This document shows, one piece after another, positions 54,931-64,000 of a DNA stretch of 64,000 nt (the first letter of the stretch is position 1; every line of letters begins with the position of its first letter). The DNA comes from Mycosarcoma maydis (Eukaryota; Basidiomycota; Ustilaginomycetes; Ustilaginales). The translations under genes were made by a program, and so were the position numbers. The DNA lies in contig NC_026479.1 of the NCBI RefSeq assembly GCF_000328475.2, forward strand, positions 1,426,001-1,490,000, in the 5' to 3' direction. The notes beneath the pieces are model-generated. The model did not search any database and had not been told where the DNA came from. It saw only the letters and a list, made by a program, of their open reading frames with translations.

Positions 54931-55808
54931 ATGGACATCAGCACGTTACACAAGTCGCTGGTGACTGCATTTTCCTCGGCTGACTCCAAACCGGACCAAG
55001 TACGATCGTTGCTTACCAAGCTCAAGATCGGCTTGACGGAGAACAATCTTCTTGTACCGTCGTCGTCGTCGGCTTCATCCAGCGCCGAGCTGGTGTTGGC
55101 ACGAGAAGTGCTTGAGATCGGAGCTTTCTATTCGGTGCGCATTGGTGATATTGCTGCATTCGATCGATACATTTCGCTCCTCACACCTTTCTACGATGCC
55201 TCGTTGCCTGCCTCTGCTCACTACGAACCACTTCTCGGTCTGCGACTACTACGTCTGTTGAGCTCGAACCAGATCTCGGCGTTCCACACGCTCATCGAAA
55301 CGCTGCCTAATGGACTTGTGAATGGAAGCAAGTTTCTTCAACATCCTGTAAGCCTGGAAAGGTGGTTGATGGAGGGAAGTTACTCGAAAGTGTGGAGGTT
55401 GAGCAGAGAGGCTCCACCACAGGACGAGTATCGATTTTTTGTCGATCTGTTAATGGATATGATTCGGAACGAGATCGCTAGCTGCGAGGAGAAGGCGTAC
55501 GACAGCTTGGCACTGCACGACGCGGCGACGTTGTTGTTCTTTGACAATCTCGAACAGGTCTTGGGCTTTGCTCAGAGCGTAAGTTACCTTGGCAAAGCCA
55601 GACAAGGAATGCGTTACCTGATAAATGTACTGACCCCAATCTGCTGTTTGGTTTGGCGCAATAGAGGGGATGGCAAGTCAACCCAAAAACCCAAGTCGTT
55701 TCGTTCACAGCTCTCAATGCGAATGCCACTTCAACCACAAGCATCCCCAAGAAAGCTACCATTGCAAACAACCTCGTCTTTGCGAAGGAGCTCGAATCGA
55801 TCGTCTAA
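54931..55808 (+). CDS. RPN12: 26S proteasome regulatory subunit Rpn12
   Basis: Lid subunit of the 19S regulatory particle (PSMD8 in mammals); it is needed for final lid assembly. Exon 1 is 54931-55578, the intron 55579-55664 (86 bp, gtaagt donor, actgacc branch, caatag acceptor) and exon 2 55665-55808. The 263-residue product matches the family length. Conserved features are KLKIGLTENNLLVP near the start, the LERWLMEGSYSKVW segment in the CSN8/PSMD8 domain, IRNEIASC, AATLLFFDN, and the tail RGWQVNPKTQVV ending ELESIV. The splice joins FAQS to RGWQV in phase. The start ATG 54931 lies 30 nt inside an open frame that otherwise begins with TTG. Confidence 0.95.
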
Positions 55809-56262
55809 TTACCATTTACACTCATATCCATCGCATTGCCGTTTCCTAGGGTGCAATTTCATCGCTTCAAATCTCTCACTCGGGCCGACTGGATTCGTGC
55901 CACGTGCGCGTGCAATCGTCGAAAGCAGAGACACTTTTTTGGAGCTCTTTTATGACACTCGTGACTGTGACTCTGTACGGAATCTCAAACGCCGTACAAA
56001 TTGACTGCGCAAACCGAAGAAACATTGTCTGTCTGAGTTGATCCACTCACGGATACGCCTCTGTCTTCTGGAACTGCAGGGGACAAGCAGGCTAGAAAGG
56101 CGAAGGTGAGTAGCGTACAGAAAGCAAGATTGCATTGGTGCGATGAAAGATCCAGCAGAAAACAGTAGTGGTGGGTAGGAAGAAATTGTCCATAACAGAA
56201 AAAGAGAGCGGGAGACGGCAAGATCGCGTCGCTTGTGAGCCGAGGTGAGTTAAGAGTCTAGA
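55809..56262. other. Convergent 3' region between RPN12 and the Q/S-rich gene
   Basis: About 450 bp of 3' flanks with no gene; one GTGACT heptamer variant near 55960. Confidence 0.5.
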
Positions 56263-57069
56263 TTATGGTGACGCCAAGCCATGGTGCTGGTTGTGTTGTT
56301 GGTTCGGGCTGATGCTGTCTGGACCGACGGGTGTAGCCGAATCGTCACGTGTCACAAAGCCGTTGACGTAGCTTCTCGGTTGATCTGCTAGCCCAGATGC
56401 TGGCGCTCTCGTTTCTGCGTGTGCCTCTGTAGATGATGTGGGTGAAGAATGCACACCACCACCAGTGATCCCATTGCTCAACGTCGGCGAAATCGGCGCT
56501 TGGTTCCCAGGTACTGCTGTTGAGTGGATTGCGTAATGCGACTGATTCGCTATCCCCGCTGCTCCGAACTGTTGCTGCTGCTGTGTTTGTTGACGTTCCA
56601 ATTCGGCCTGCAACTGCCTTGCTAATGCCGAGGTCTCGACAGGTGTCTGTTGAGGTGTGTTGGCAGGTGCAGCTGCAAATCCGTAACCTCCTCCAAGTGC
56701 GGTGCTGCTGCTCGTACTCGATTGACTGCCCCACGAAGCTGGTCCAGCTGCGACGCCAGGGCTGCCAAAGAACGATGATTGTGGATACAAAGACGGCTGG
56801 TGGTGATACGGTTGGCTTGACGAAGAAGCAGACGAGAGCATGGCTATGTCGGCATCGAGCGAGCTCGCACCTGGTGGTGGTTGGAACGGATTGCGTCGTG
56901 ATGCGAAGGCATATTGCGGAATTGAAGGTCCAACAGCTGGGGTGTTGGACTGCTGTTGACCGAGAGACATCTTGAGCGATTCTCGAATCTCATTGAGATC
57001 GTTGCCTCGATCTCCGGCGTGAAAACCGTGCTGCATGGATCCGATCAGATCGTCCATGTTGATCGCCAT
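56263..57069 (-). CDS. Gln/Ser/Pro-rich protein, unknown function
   Basis: A 268-residue single-exon frame from ATG 57069 (gcaATGgcg); the frame is open upstream but begins with a TTG. The N-terminus has an ordered-looking, charged segment (DDLIGSMQHGFHAGDRGNDL then NEIRESLKMSL) that may be an amphipathic helix or binding motif. The rest is low complexity: Ser, Gln, Pro and Ala with a QQQQQ run near 165. No domain, signal or membrane segment is recognised. The first 35 residues are the part most likely to be conserved. Confidence 0.6.
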   Translation of the reverse strand: MAINMDDLIGSMQHGFHAGDRGNDLNEIRESLKMSLGQQQSNTPAVGPSIPQYAFASRRNPFQPPPGASSLDADIAMLSSASSSSQPYHHQPSLYPQSSFFGSPGVAAGPASWGSQSSTSSSTALGGGYGFAAAPANTPQQTPVETSALARQLQAELERQQTQQQQQFGAAGIANQSHYAIHSTAVPGNQAPISPTLSNGITGGGVHSSPTSSTEAHAETRAPASGLADQPRSYVNGFVTRDDSATPVGPDSISPNQQHNQHHGLASP

Positions 57070-58368
57070 TGCGGATGCCGTGGTTGAGTGGGTCAAAAGA
57101 GTTGGTCTGAGAGCATACGGAGAAGTGGACGGATGTGCGACCGGGTCTGACTGAACAGATGGACAATGCAATGGTGTGATGAAGCCGTTGAGGGCTTGCG
57201 AACCACGTGTCAAATTTTGCGAACGTGATAAGATTGCTCGTGTGAGCTACGATGATCCGATGAAGGTGCTGGCAATGCTTGGTCGACAGCGACTGAGACG
57301 GTCTGAATGAGTATGGAAGTAACCGTGATGAGCGGGACGTTTGCACAGCAGACGTCCACTAGACCTTTTTGATCGAACGGAGCGTGCGACGCGGGCTAAC
57401 TGTCCCGTTGACGCAAGTCCCGGCGTGGTCGGTGCCGAATATCACTGGTCCGCCGTATGAAAAAAGGCGAGAATGGTGTAACGAGTGGGTAAGGTGTGCG
57501 AGTGAATGAAGTGGATGGCGACAGAGAGTCTGTGAGTTGTGGGTGGGTGTGTGCCGAACCGAACCATAAACGACAGTAAGCTGCGCGTGATATTTGCGAT
57601 GTATGTCACTTGACTTTTTCCACTCACAATTCACTCACGACTTTCGTGATTCACGATTCGAGATTTCACTCGTGGTGTGCCTGTCTTGGTGATGTGGGTG
57701 CCGGTGCGGTTGCGAGTCGAATGGGCTGATGCGGGATTTGCGGTCGGAGGCGGCAGCGGCGAGTGGATCCGACCGAACAGCACAGCACGAAAAAGAAAAC
57801 GAAAAAGAAAAAGAATCGTGAATTAGTTAAGTTACCTTAATCAGAATCAGAATTTTAGTGAATCACGAATCGTGCGTTAGTCGCCTTCCTCGTGCCTTGA
57901 AAGCGTCGAGAGAGGAACGAAGCACGAAGGCAGCGGTCAAAGCTCGCCCGCTGTCTTTCCAGTCACCGGTAATCAACCCCTCTTCGTGATTTGGATTTCG
58001 TGATCTGCCAGCGTTTTAAATAATCGTGAATTTCCGTTTTCCTCACGCCTTATATTCACAATTCGGCATACTTCGTTTTAACATAAGTTATTTCCATTTT
58101 CACGTGTCACACGCGTTACCTCCCAATCGTGAATCGTGAATCGTGAATCTGTGAATCTGTGAATCACGAGTGTCCAGTGTCCCCACGCCCTTGTTCTGCC
58201 TCTGTGCTCCACGTGCTGGCGACCTGTTGCCCCGTCGAACGCCTTGAAGTGCATGACATGAACAGCAAGGATCTGATTACGCACAGTGGCAAGATTGGCT
58301 TTCAACATTTTCGTACTAAGTTAACATATGACTAACATTTTGAGGCTCGGCTCGTACATGTGTGACGA
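57070..58368. other. Intergenic region with repeated heptamer clusters
   Basis: About 1.3 kb. Heptamers occur at 57640-57668, 57810-57885 and, in short tandem, 58122-58170 (GAATCGT three times followed by GAATCTGT twice). A K/E-rich-looking purine run lies at 57785-57815. Open frames here look accidental. Confidence 0.55.
58122..58170. repeat. Short tandem GAATCGT / GAATCTGT cluster
   Basis: Three head-to-tail GAATCGT units are followed by two GAATCTGT units and a GAATCAC. It shows the heptamer growing in tandem with unit drift. Confidence 0.85.
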
Positions 58369-60660
58369 CTAAGAGTTGTGCTGCAACTCGTGGAAGCGGC
58401 GATGCGCCACAACCATGAACGGTTTCAGCCAATCGTCGCACCGCTCGCATTGAACCAAGTCGGAGTCGGGCTCAAACAGCTCCTCTAAGACTTGCTCGTC
58501 CGTGTCGGTGCCTGCTACAGCTTCTGACCCTGAAACAAAAGATTCTGGAGAGCATGACGGCAAAGCTTGGGCAGGAAGCCCCGACAGTGGATACTGTTCG
58601 TGATCATGCTGCATCCAGATTTCCATCGCTTCTCCACAAATCGAACAAATCAAACCGGCAGTCAAGAAAGCTTTCCCCATGGCTTGGTCTGTCGCGCTTC
58701 CTGTACTATCACCGATGGCTTCATCGGCGACAGGTCGAGTTGTCAATGCGAGCTCGATGCCGTACTCCTTGGCAATCTCGTCTCTCAGCTCGCGAGGCAA
58801 GCTGGCCAAGATGGCTTCATCAATATCTGCTCTTCCGTTCATCCGTTTCCGGCCAGACTTACCCTCGGCTGAGGTCGGTGCCGACGCAAAGAAGCTCCCA
58901 AGCGCTCTCTGTGGTCTCTTCTCGCTCAGCTCCAACGCAGCGATGTTGATCAGATTCATCCCTTCCCCGATCACATTGTCGCCCCCGATCAACGCTCGTA
59001 AAAGCCCTCGGCATGCCTTTTCTATTGCGGCTGCCCTAATCTCTGTCGGCTGATCCAGTTCGAAAATCTCGACCGGCATCTTGGTCTGTTTCGACACCCG
59101 GTTATTCCATCCCTGTCGCACACTCAGCCGCACCTTCAATGGATACCGCAACCAACCGGCTTTCACGGCCGCAGCTGCGGGAGGCTGTTCTTGGTAGTCC
59201 CGGATCGTCACAACTTCATTCTTGATAGTCGTCTCTTGGCTGAGAGGTTTTGGCTGCTCCTGTAACGTGCTGTCCCGAGTGGTGAGCTCCAGCTCGAGTC
59301 TCCGAAGTAGAGACAGGGACAGACGACCAATCTCGGCATGAATGGTCGGCCCCCGCAAGCTCGGATAGGGATAAGTGTCCTCGATCGACAATTGTAGAGG
59401 AAAGTCTGGTGCTGGAATCACCGGCTCTGCATCGCGACCGTTCACCAAAGCCCACAGCCTCGGTCCGATTACTTCGCCGAACAACTCCACCATCGCTTCC
59501 AGGGACAGCATCTTCCGCGCAGCGCCAACAAAAACCTTGACTTTGACCTTCTCCTCTTCATCATCAGACAAGCCTATCGGCTCCACCAAGCTTGAAACCG
59601 TTTGCCTGTTCCTGTTGCTCTGCTCTGCTGACGCATTTGAATCATGGTTGAGATGATCTCGGATCTTGTCAACGACTACGCGACCGAAGCCTGGCAGCTT
59701 ACGAAGGTCCAAAGGGTCCATGAAGGCAGTAACATGCCGCTCAAGGGTGAGTTCGATGGAATTGGCGCGCTTGCAACGGTCCGAGACGAGTCCAACGACC
59801 GGAGGGCAGAATGCAGTCTGTTGGTTCGGCTTATTTAATGCCCCCACTAGCTTTGCCAGCGACTTGCTTGGGGCGATCCCGGCGGAGCAAGTGAGCCCGA
59901 CTTCATCCGATATCCTTTGCCTCATGTAGTAAGCTAGTCTTGCGGCCACGAGCATGCGCTGCTGCCACCAATCCGGCTCATTTTGCTTCAAGTACTCTGC
60001 AGCATCACTCGGGTGAAGATGTCCCGGGGGATCCGCGGGCCAAGCTTGATACTCGAATCCATAGTCGTCCATTCGTTGACTATGTTTAGGCGCGTTCAGG
60101 TCAAACCATCTTGTCGCTTCTTTGACTTTGTCGAGGGTGGAGAGGTGGTGATCGACCATCTCGGTCACGTCGCAAAACAACTCATCCATGCCAAGCTTCT
60201 CGACTCGCTTTTCCCAGACAATGGACCTGACCAGTCGCCACACTTGACTCGAGACCTGTCGAAAGTAGGTGAGATCTTCTCCGTTGACGAGAATCATGTC
60301 TGGACACTTTTTGAGTGCATCCTTGATGCTGTCAAGCTTGCCGACGCCTGCTGCCCGCGCTTCGTAGCTGATAGTAGCTACAAGCGCCTTTTGCTGAATG
60401 CCAATGGGGATGCCAACGAGAGACGGGTCTCTCTTCCGACAGGCAGAGACATAGAACGCGTCCAAGTCGAGAGCGATGATCACTCGAGACGCAAGCGAGG
60501 GCAGCGGCTCGCGATCAACTATCGATTTCGTGGGCGAGAGACGTTGACGCTTGGTCTGTCTCGAAGGGGAAGGATCGATGGCTCCGCTCCGAAAGCTACT
60601 GCTCGCGTTGCTGTTCAAGTAGTTCTTCGAAGATGAAATGGAAGGGCTACTCCCTGTCAT
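58369..60660 (-). CDS. POLI: DNA polymerase iota (Y-family translesion polymerase)
   Basis: Error-prone lesion-bypass polymerase. The 763-residue single-exon protein starts at ATG 60660. The Y-family catalytic motifs are ALDLDAFYVS with D65 and LGMDELFCD with D159 and E160. Iota-specific features are QQKALVATISYEAR, GKLDSIKDALKKCPDMILVNGEDLTYFR split across the palm, and VTEMV. An HhH-like LRKLPGFGRVVVDKIRDHL lies at about 315-335. The C-terminal part has a UBM-like ubiquitin-binding motif at about 612-633 (IDEAILASLPRELRDEIAKE, LP at 621-622) and two Cys-His clusters: C672, C675, H685, H687 and C738, C741, H753, H757. The last has the spacing of a UBZ-type zinc finger. A long insert lies at about 180-240. 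Confidence 0.93.
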   Translation of the reverse strand: MTGSSPSISSSKNYLNSNASSSFRSGAIDPSPSRQTKRQRLSPTKSIVDREPLPSLASRVIIALDLDAFYVSACRKRDPSLVGIPIGIQQKALVATISYEARAAGVGKLDSIKDALKKCPDMILVNGEDLTYFRQVSSQVWRLVRSIVWEKRVEKLGMDELFCDVTEMVDHHLSTLDKVKEATRWFDLNAPKHSQRMDDYGFEYQAWPADPPGHLHPSDAAEYLKQNEPDWWQQRMLVAARLAYYMRQRISDEVGLTCSAGIAPSKSLAKLVGALNKPNQQTAFCPPVVGLVSDRCKRANSIELTLERHVTAFMDPLDLRKLPGFGRVVVDKIRDHLNHDSNASAEQSNRNRQTVSSLVEPIGLSDDEEEKVKVKVFVGAARKMLSLEAMVELFGEVIGPRLWALVNGRDAEPVIPAPDFPLQLSIEDTYPYPSLRGPTIHAEIGRLSLSLLRRLELELTTRDSTLQEQPKPLSQETTIKNEVVTIRDYQEQPPAAAAVKAGWLRYPLKVRLSVRQGWNNRVSKQTKMPVEIFELDQPTEIRAAAIEKACRGLLRALIGGDNVIGEGMNLINIAALELSEKRPQRALGSFFASAPTSAEGKSGRKRMNGRADIDEAILASLPRELRDEIAKEYGIELALTTRPVADEAIGDSTGSATDQAMGKAFLTAGLICSICGEAMEIWMQHDHEQYPLSGLPAQALPSCSPESFVSGSEAVAGTDTDEQVLEELFEPDSDLVQCERCDDWLKPFMVVAHRRFHELQHNS

Positions 60661-61105
60661 GATACTTTGATTCTATGATCCTCCATGGCCATTTGAGACA
60701 AGAGAGGTCGCGGCCAGAGGGTGTGAGGGTTGTAGGTGGTATCGAGGGAATAAGAAATAAAAAGTCAGAAAACTGAGCCAAAAGCTGCGAATCGCACGTC
60801 CGTGCTTTTCCAGCTCCGATTCCTCCACCTTGGCTGCGTTCAAACTTCACGCTTCCGTCACAGGTATAATTTTCAACAAGGCTCTATCCCAGCTTTCTCT
60901 TCAGCTTTGTCGCAACCTTTGACAAGGTCGACTGCTGCGACCTCATTGCGCGGCAATAGCCTCTCAGCAAATCCTTGGCTGAACTTCTCCCAGCCGCTCG
61001 GGTGATTTTGATCGCAACCACGGCCAGAGTCAACGCTTGAATGAGACCAGTATTATATTTATCGAGACCAGACATGGGTGAGAATACAAGGGCCTTGCAG
61101 CTCGT
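60661..61105. other. POLI promoter / cytochrome b5 3' flank
   Basis: About 445 bp between two minus-strand genes. No gene or repeat is seen. Confidence 0.5.
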
Positions 61106-61848
61106 CTAGGAGACGTAGACGTACTTGTAGGAAAGATAAGCAACAAGGCATGCAAGGGGGATGAACATGAAAATGGGGCTGTCGAGCGTTTTGAGACGAA
61201 GAGATGGATGATAGACTGTCAGTATGGATGCTGCATCGCGAAGATGTTGGTACGCGCACGGGTTTTTGAGCCGATCAAGCGCATACATGGTTGAAACTCA
61301 CTGGCTGTTGGCATTCGAGTTGTTCTCGTTGGTCACGGCGCCGCTAGTGGTCTTGACCTTCTGGGTCTGTTCAGGTCAAAAAGCAAGAAGGGTATGGTCA
61401 GTTCGGCTGTGGTCGTACGCTGCAGGTGTAGCAAGCATCTCTTTGATGCCATCTCTGGGCGTAGTCGTCTCTAGGCGTAGTCGTGTCACTTAGTATTCTC
61501 GATGACAGCGCGAATCGAGAGCTGATAGGAATGGAAAGGGGGGCCTTTCTAGAGTGGACGTTCAAGCGGAAAGGTTGTACTTACGCCGCCCTCAAGCTCG
61601 CCCACGAACATGGGCCCGAGGAGTGCACGAGCATCCTCAGAGTGTCCAACGTCCTCGAAAGCTTCGGTAGCGTCCTTGCCAGCCTCGGTGACCAGAACCT
61701 CGTCACCACCGGGGTGCTCGTCCAAGAACTTGCTAACGTCATACACCTTGCCGTCGATGAGGAGCCAGAGATCATCATGAGAGCCGTGCTCCTTGAGCTG
61801 CTCCATGGTGATCTTCTTGGAATCGGACTTGTTCTCGGATTCGGACAT
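61106..61848 (-). CDS. CYB5: Cytochrome b5, tail-anchored
   Basis: ER-membrane haem protein that passes electrons to desaturases, sterol enzymes and P450s. There are three exons: 61585-61848, 61302-61366 and 61106-61178, with introns of 218 and 123 bp (gtaagt/gaacag and gtgagt/gacag). The joined protein has 133 residues. The haem-binding domain includes LWLLIDGKVYDVSKFLDEHPGG with axial ligand H45, and the second ligand H69 in DVGHSEDA. A hydrophilic linker (exon 2, TQKVKTTSGAVTN) leads to a C-terminal hydrophobic anchor (IFMFIPLACLVAYLSYKYV) in exon 3, ending at TAG 61106. All phases fit, and each exon adds one recognisable part of the family. Confidence 0.95.
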
Positions 61849-63072
61849 TTTGATGGATGTGTTGATGAGGATTGACCAATGTGTGGTGCGATGTGGGGTG
61901 GTGGATACGATGGGATGGAAAGATATGCGAAGTAAGACACTCTTCTTTCCCCTCTCACTCTTTCCTTCTCTCTCTCCTCCCGCACACGCACAGGACTCCT
62001 CCATTTCCGTTTCAGCAACTCAAGGACTGCCAATCACGGAAATTCCAATGCACACGCACTTTTGGAGTTTTGAACTGTTCGGAAAAAACACGGTTGGATC
62101 TGGCGAAGTTGGTCGATGAGATGGATATTACGGAAGGCCAACAAGGCATTGCAGACATTTCACACGAAAAAAATGGCAAGTGCTGCTGGCTCTTTGAGTC
62201 GAATTCAGCAATAAAAAAACAGTGATACACTGTGAATCGTGCGTAAGTTTGGCCTTTGTCGTCGTCGCCGTGTGACCTCATTTTTTCGACGACGCAGCCG
62301 ACGACCTTTTTGGACTGTGAAATCAACCGTCTGCCGCTCATCTATCGCCCACCTACGTATTACAAATACAAGGAATCAAATCGCGAATCACACACGACTC
62401 AAGCGGCCAAACCAAGGACGATACATCAGGTTCGTGGTTCATGTTTCAACCCCGCCTTTTGAAAACCTCAAGCCGAACGTGGAACCGCTCGCTCCTGTTC
62501 CGCGTGGGTTGTTACCTGTCGCGTTCGTGAATTTCCTCATCTCTTCCGCACACACAAGACAGTGAGTCGACTGACCCTCTTGTCTTGGCTTGCAGTGATA
62601 GAGCCTTGTCCGCTCGTGTAGGCTCCAAATCGATCAAGGCGCCACATCATCGCTATGCTCATTGCAAAGTCGCCGATGCCCCGCATATCGCTGTCACCAC
62701 ACAGACGCTTTCACATCTGATCGTCTCAATCACGAATCACACTTCGAATCTGCTCTGCTACCCTCCGCTCGATAATATTGTCGAGAATTCCCGATGTTAT
62801 AGTGCATCTTACCATATGATCTGCCGGGCCCTTTTGGTGGATGTACCGAAGCTAACTTAGTATCAATCGTTGTTCACGAGTCTCGAAGCACGAGTAATTA
62901 GAAGATAAACAAAACCAAAACAATTGTGATTCATGAATGATGAATGAGCAGACAAAATAATGAGGCATCGAAAAAGCCGAATCGTTCACGATTCCCTTCT
63001 TTGTCACTATGTTCATTAATGGTCATTCTTTCCACTCAGGTTTGGAACAAAAAGAAAGGAACAAAAATTAAG
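61849..63072. other. Intergenic region between CYB5 and tRNA-Asn
   Basis: About 1.2 kb. The first 150 bp is CT-rich on the plus strand (CYB5 leader side). Heptamers are scattered at about 62380, 62730-62750, 62920-62945 and 62985. Open frames at 62239-62565 and 62585-62860 have no recognisable content. Confidence 0.5.
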
Positions 63073-63146
63073 CGACCCCGGGCGGGCTCGAACCGCCGAC
63101 CTTAGCATTAACAGTGCTACGCTCTAACCAACTGAGCTACGCAGTC
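63073..63146 (-). tRNA. tRNA-Asn (anticodon GTT), acceptor-stem variant
   Basis: Nearly identical to the tRNA at 25707-25780, with the same D arm, loop CTGTTAA, anticodon GTT and T arm GGCGG-TTCGAGC-CCGCC. The acceptor reads GACTGCG on the 5' side and CGGGGTC on the 3' side, which pairs except for a G5:G68 mismatch and one T:G. The anticodon stem TAGCA/TGCTA is fully paired. The minus-strand downstream T run (ttaatttttg) fits a Pol III terminator. Confidence 0.9.
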
Positions 63147-63526
63147 AGATCGTATTATGTTTTGGTGAGTCGTAGTTGCATATATAACCTAATTGCAGTA
63201 AACGAAATGTGATGTCCATAACGAGACATGAGGACAGTCAAGAACAACTCCGCTGGAACAACACTTAATATCACGAATATAGTTAGTCACGAAATTTGGG
63301 AAGTGAAATGGGGTTTCCCCAGAGACCACCTCCAATACGTCCCAGTGCACCTTTAGACAAGATTATGGTCGCATCGCTTACCGGGGCTAGCGTGTAGCTT
63401 GCACGTTGAATGCGCTGAGCCATACCGTGCTCTCGTGTCGCTCCCGGTCATCTGGTCTTGGATTAGAACTGCGGAGCTGCACTGAGCAAGCAGGATCCTT
63501 GGCGACCACCACACCCGCTGGAAAGC
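63147..63526. other. Upstream region of the REEP-like gene
   Basis: About 380 bp, with CGTGATT-like heptamers near 63270-63295. No gene seen. Confidence 0.4.
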
Positions 63527-64000
63527 ATGGTTCTCTTCAATCTCGTTCTCAAGTCTGTCATCTTGGCCCTCGACCTTCGCAATACCTACGACGCGCTCGA
63601 CGCGGTCAAGCTCGATCAAATCGGACGCAGCGAACGCCAAGTGCTCGTGCGCAATGCCCAAGATGGCACCAAGCAGCTGACCACGCGGAAGCGCGTGGGC
63701 ACCTCCAAGCGCAAGGCCGCAGTCAAGTCGGCACTCACCACTGTGCTAATCTGGAACCTGTTTCACAAGATGGAGCCGTTGTGTGATCGAACAATCGCCT
63801 GGTTCGTACCCTTCTACGACTCGTTCAAGACGCTCTTTCTGATCTGGATGCTGTTCACGAGAAGCTATGGCGCATCCATTCTTGTGTATCGTTTCTTGTC
63901 CCCGATGGTTCGTCCATACGAGCCCATCATTGACGCCATCTTTGGACTCACACTGACGCTGCTTACTTGGACTGCAGCGCGATTGACCCTCATCACCGGT
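63527..64000 (+). CDS. REEP/TB2-DP1/HVA22 family membrane protein, 3' part missing
   Basis: A 158-codon open frame from ATG 63527 to the window edge. The region from about residue 75 is the TB2/DP1/HVA22 fold: LTTVLIWNLFHKMEPLCDR, then FVPFYDSFKTLFLIWMLF, then SYGASILVYRFLSPMVRPYE and the following D/E-x-I. These hairpin-forming segments are found in Yop1 and REEP proteins that shape tubular ER. The first 70 residues are unusual: an N-terminal hydrophobic stretch, then a basic, charged linker (RKRVGTSKRKA) in place of the usual short YPAY segment. It could be a Yop1 paralog or a REEP1-4-like protein. A further 5' exon cannot be excluded. Confidence 0.85.
   Translation, partial: MVLFNLVLKSVILALDLRNTYDALDAVKLDQIGRSERQVLVRNAQDGTKQLTTRKRVGTSKRKAAVKSALTTVLIWNLFHKMEPLCDRTIAWFVPFYDSFKTLFLIWMLFTRSYGASILVYRFLSPMVRPYEPIIDAIFGLTLTLLTWTAARLTLITG

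Noticed and set aside
62239..62860. Short plus-strand frames between CYB5 and the tRNA
   Set aside because: Low-quality composition and heptamer repeats inside; no motif.

Overview
This 64 kb window looks like a chromosome segment of a basidiomycete smut fungus (Ustilaginales, Ustilago/Sporisorium-like). That placement is my inference. It rests on the fungal gene set, the many intron-free long genes, short introns with gtaagt-type donors and ctgac-type branch sites, and tiny 5' exons. I compared nothing to a database. No operon, phage, CRISPR array or bacterial feature is present.

Layout: a left-truncated LisH/poly-Q transcriptional regulator (minus, 1-2841); a 3.5 kb gene-poor gap with a perfect 10-copy heptamer array; CCT1/TCP1-alpha (6393-8069); SmF (minus, 8424-8822, spliced); a GPH/SLC45-type sugar transporter (9732-11711); a 3023-residue neurofibromin/Ira-type RasGAP (13237-22308); a Ty1/copia reverse-transcriptase relic (22880-23380); TCTP (24023-25227); tRNA-Asn; Sec18/NSF (26140-28731); a Nudix diphosphoinositol phosphohydrolase (minus, 28820-29444); a mitochondrial PP2C phosphatase (30008-32305); a Ty3/gypsy integrase-tail relic (33360-33778); two large convergent low-complexity proteins (35594-38482 plus, 38629-41679 minus); an Axl2-like cadherin-type membrane protein (minus, 42956-46828); TRAPP subunit Bet3 (48370-49226); a doubtful small gene (49817-50243); a 1154-residue Ser-rich protein (50779-54340); proteasome subunit Rpn12 (54931-55808); a small Q/S-rich protein (minus, 56263-57069); DNA polymerase iota (minus, 58369-60660); cytochrome b5 (minus, 61106-61848); a second tRNA-Asn; and a right-truncated REEP/TB2-DP1 membrane protein (63527-64000).

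Most genes are housekeeping: protein folding, splicing, vesicle traffic (Sec18, Bet3, a REEP-like ER shaper), proteasome, Ras/cAMP signalling and lesion bypass. They do not form one pathway cluster. Three (LisH regulator, RasGAP, Axl2-like) belong to families that control morphogenesis in other fungi, but that is a theme and not a linked system.

The most unusual structure lies between the genes. Nearly every intergenic region carries a family of 7-bp units (GTGATTC, its complement GAATCAC, and variants ACGATTC, GTGACTC, GTGCTTC), often as head-to-head palindromes, once as an exact 10-copy tandem array. I saw no dedicated defence or mobile system; the two retrotransposon relics are heavily decayed.
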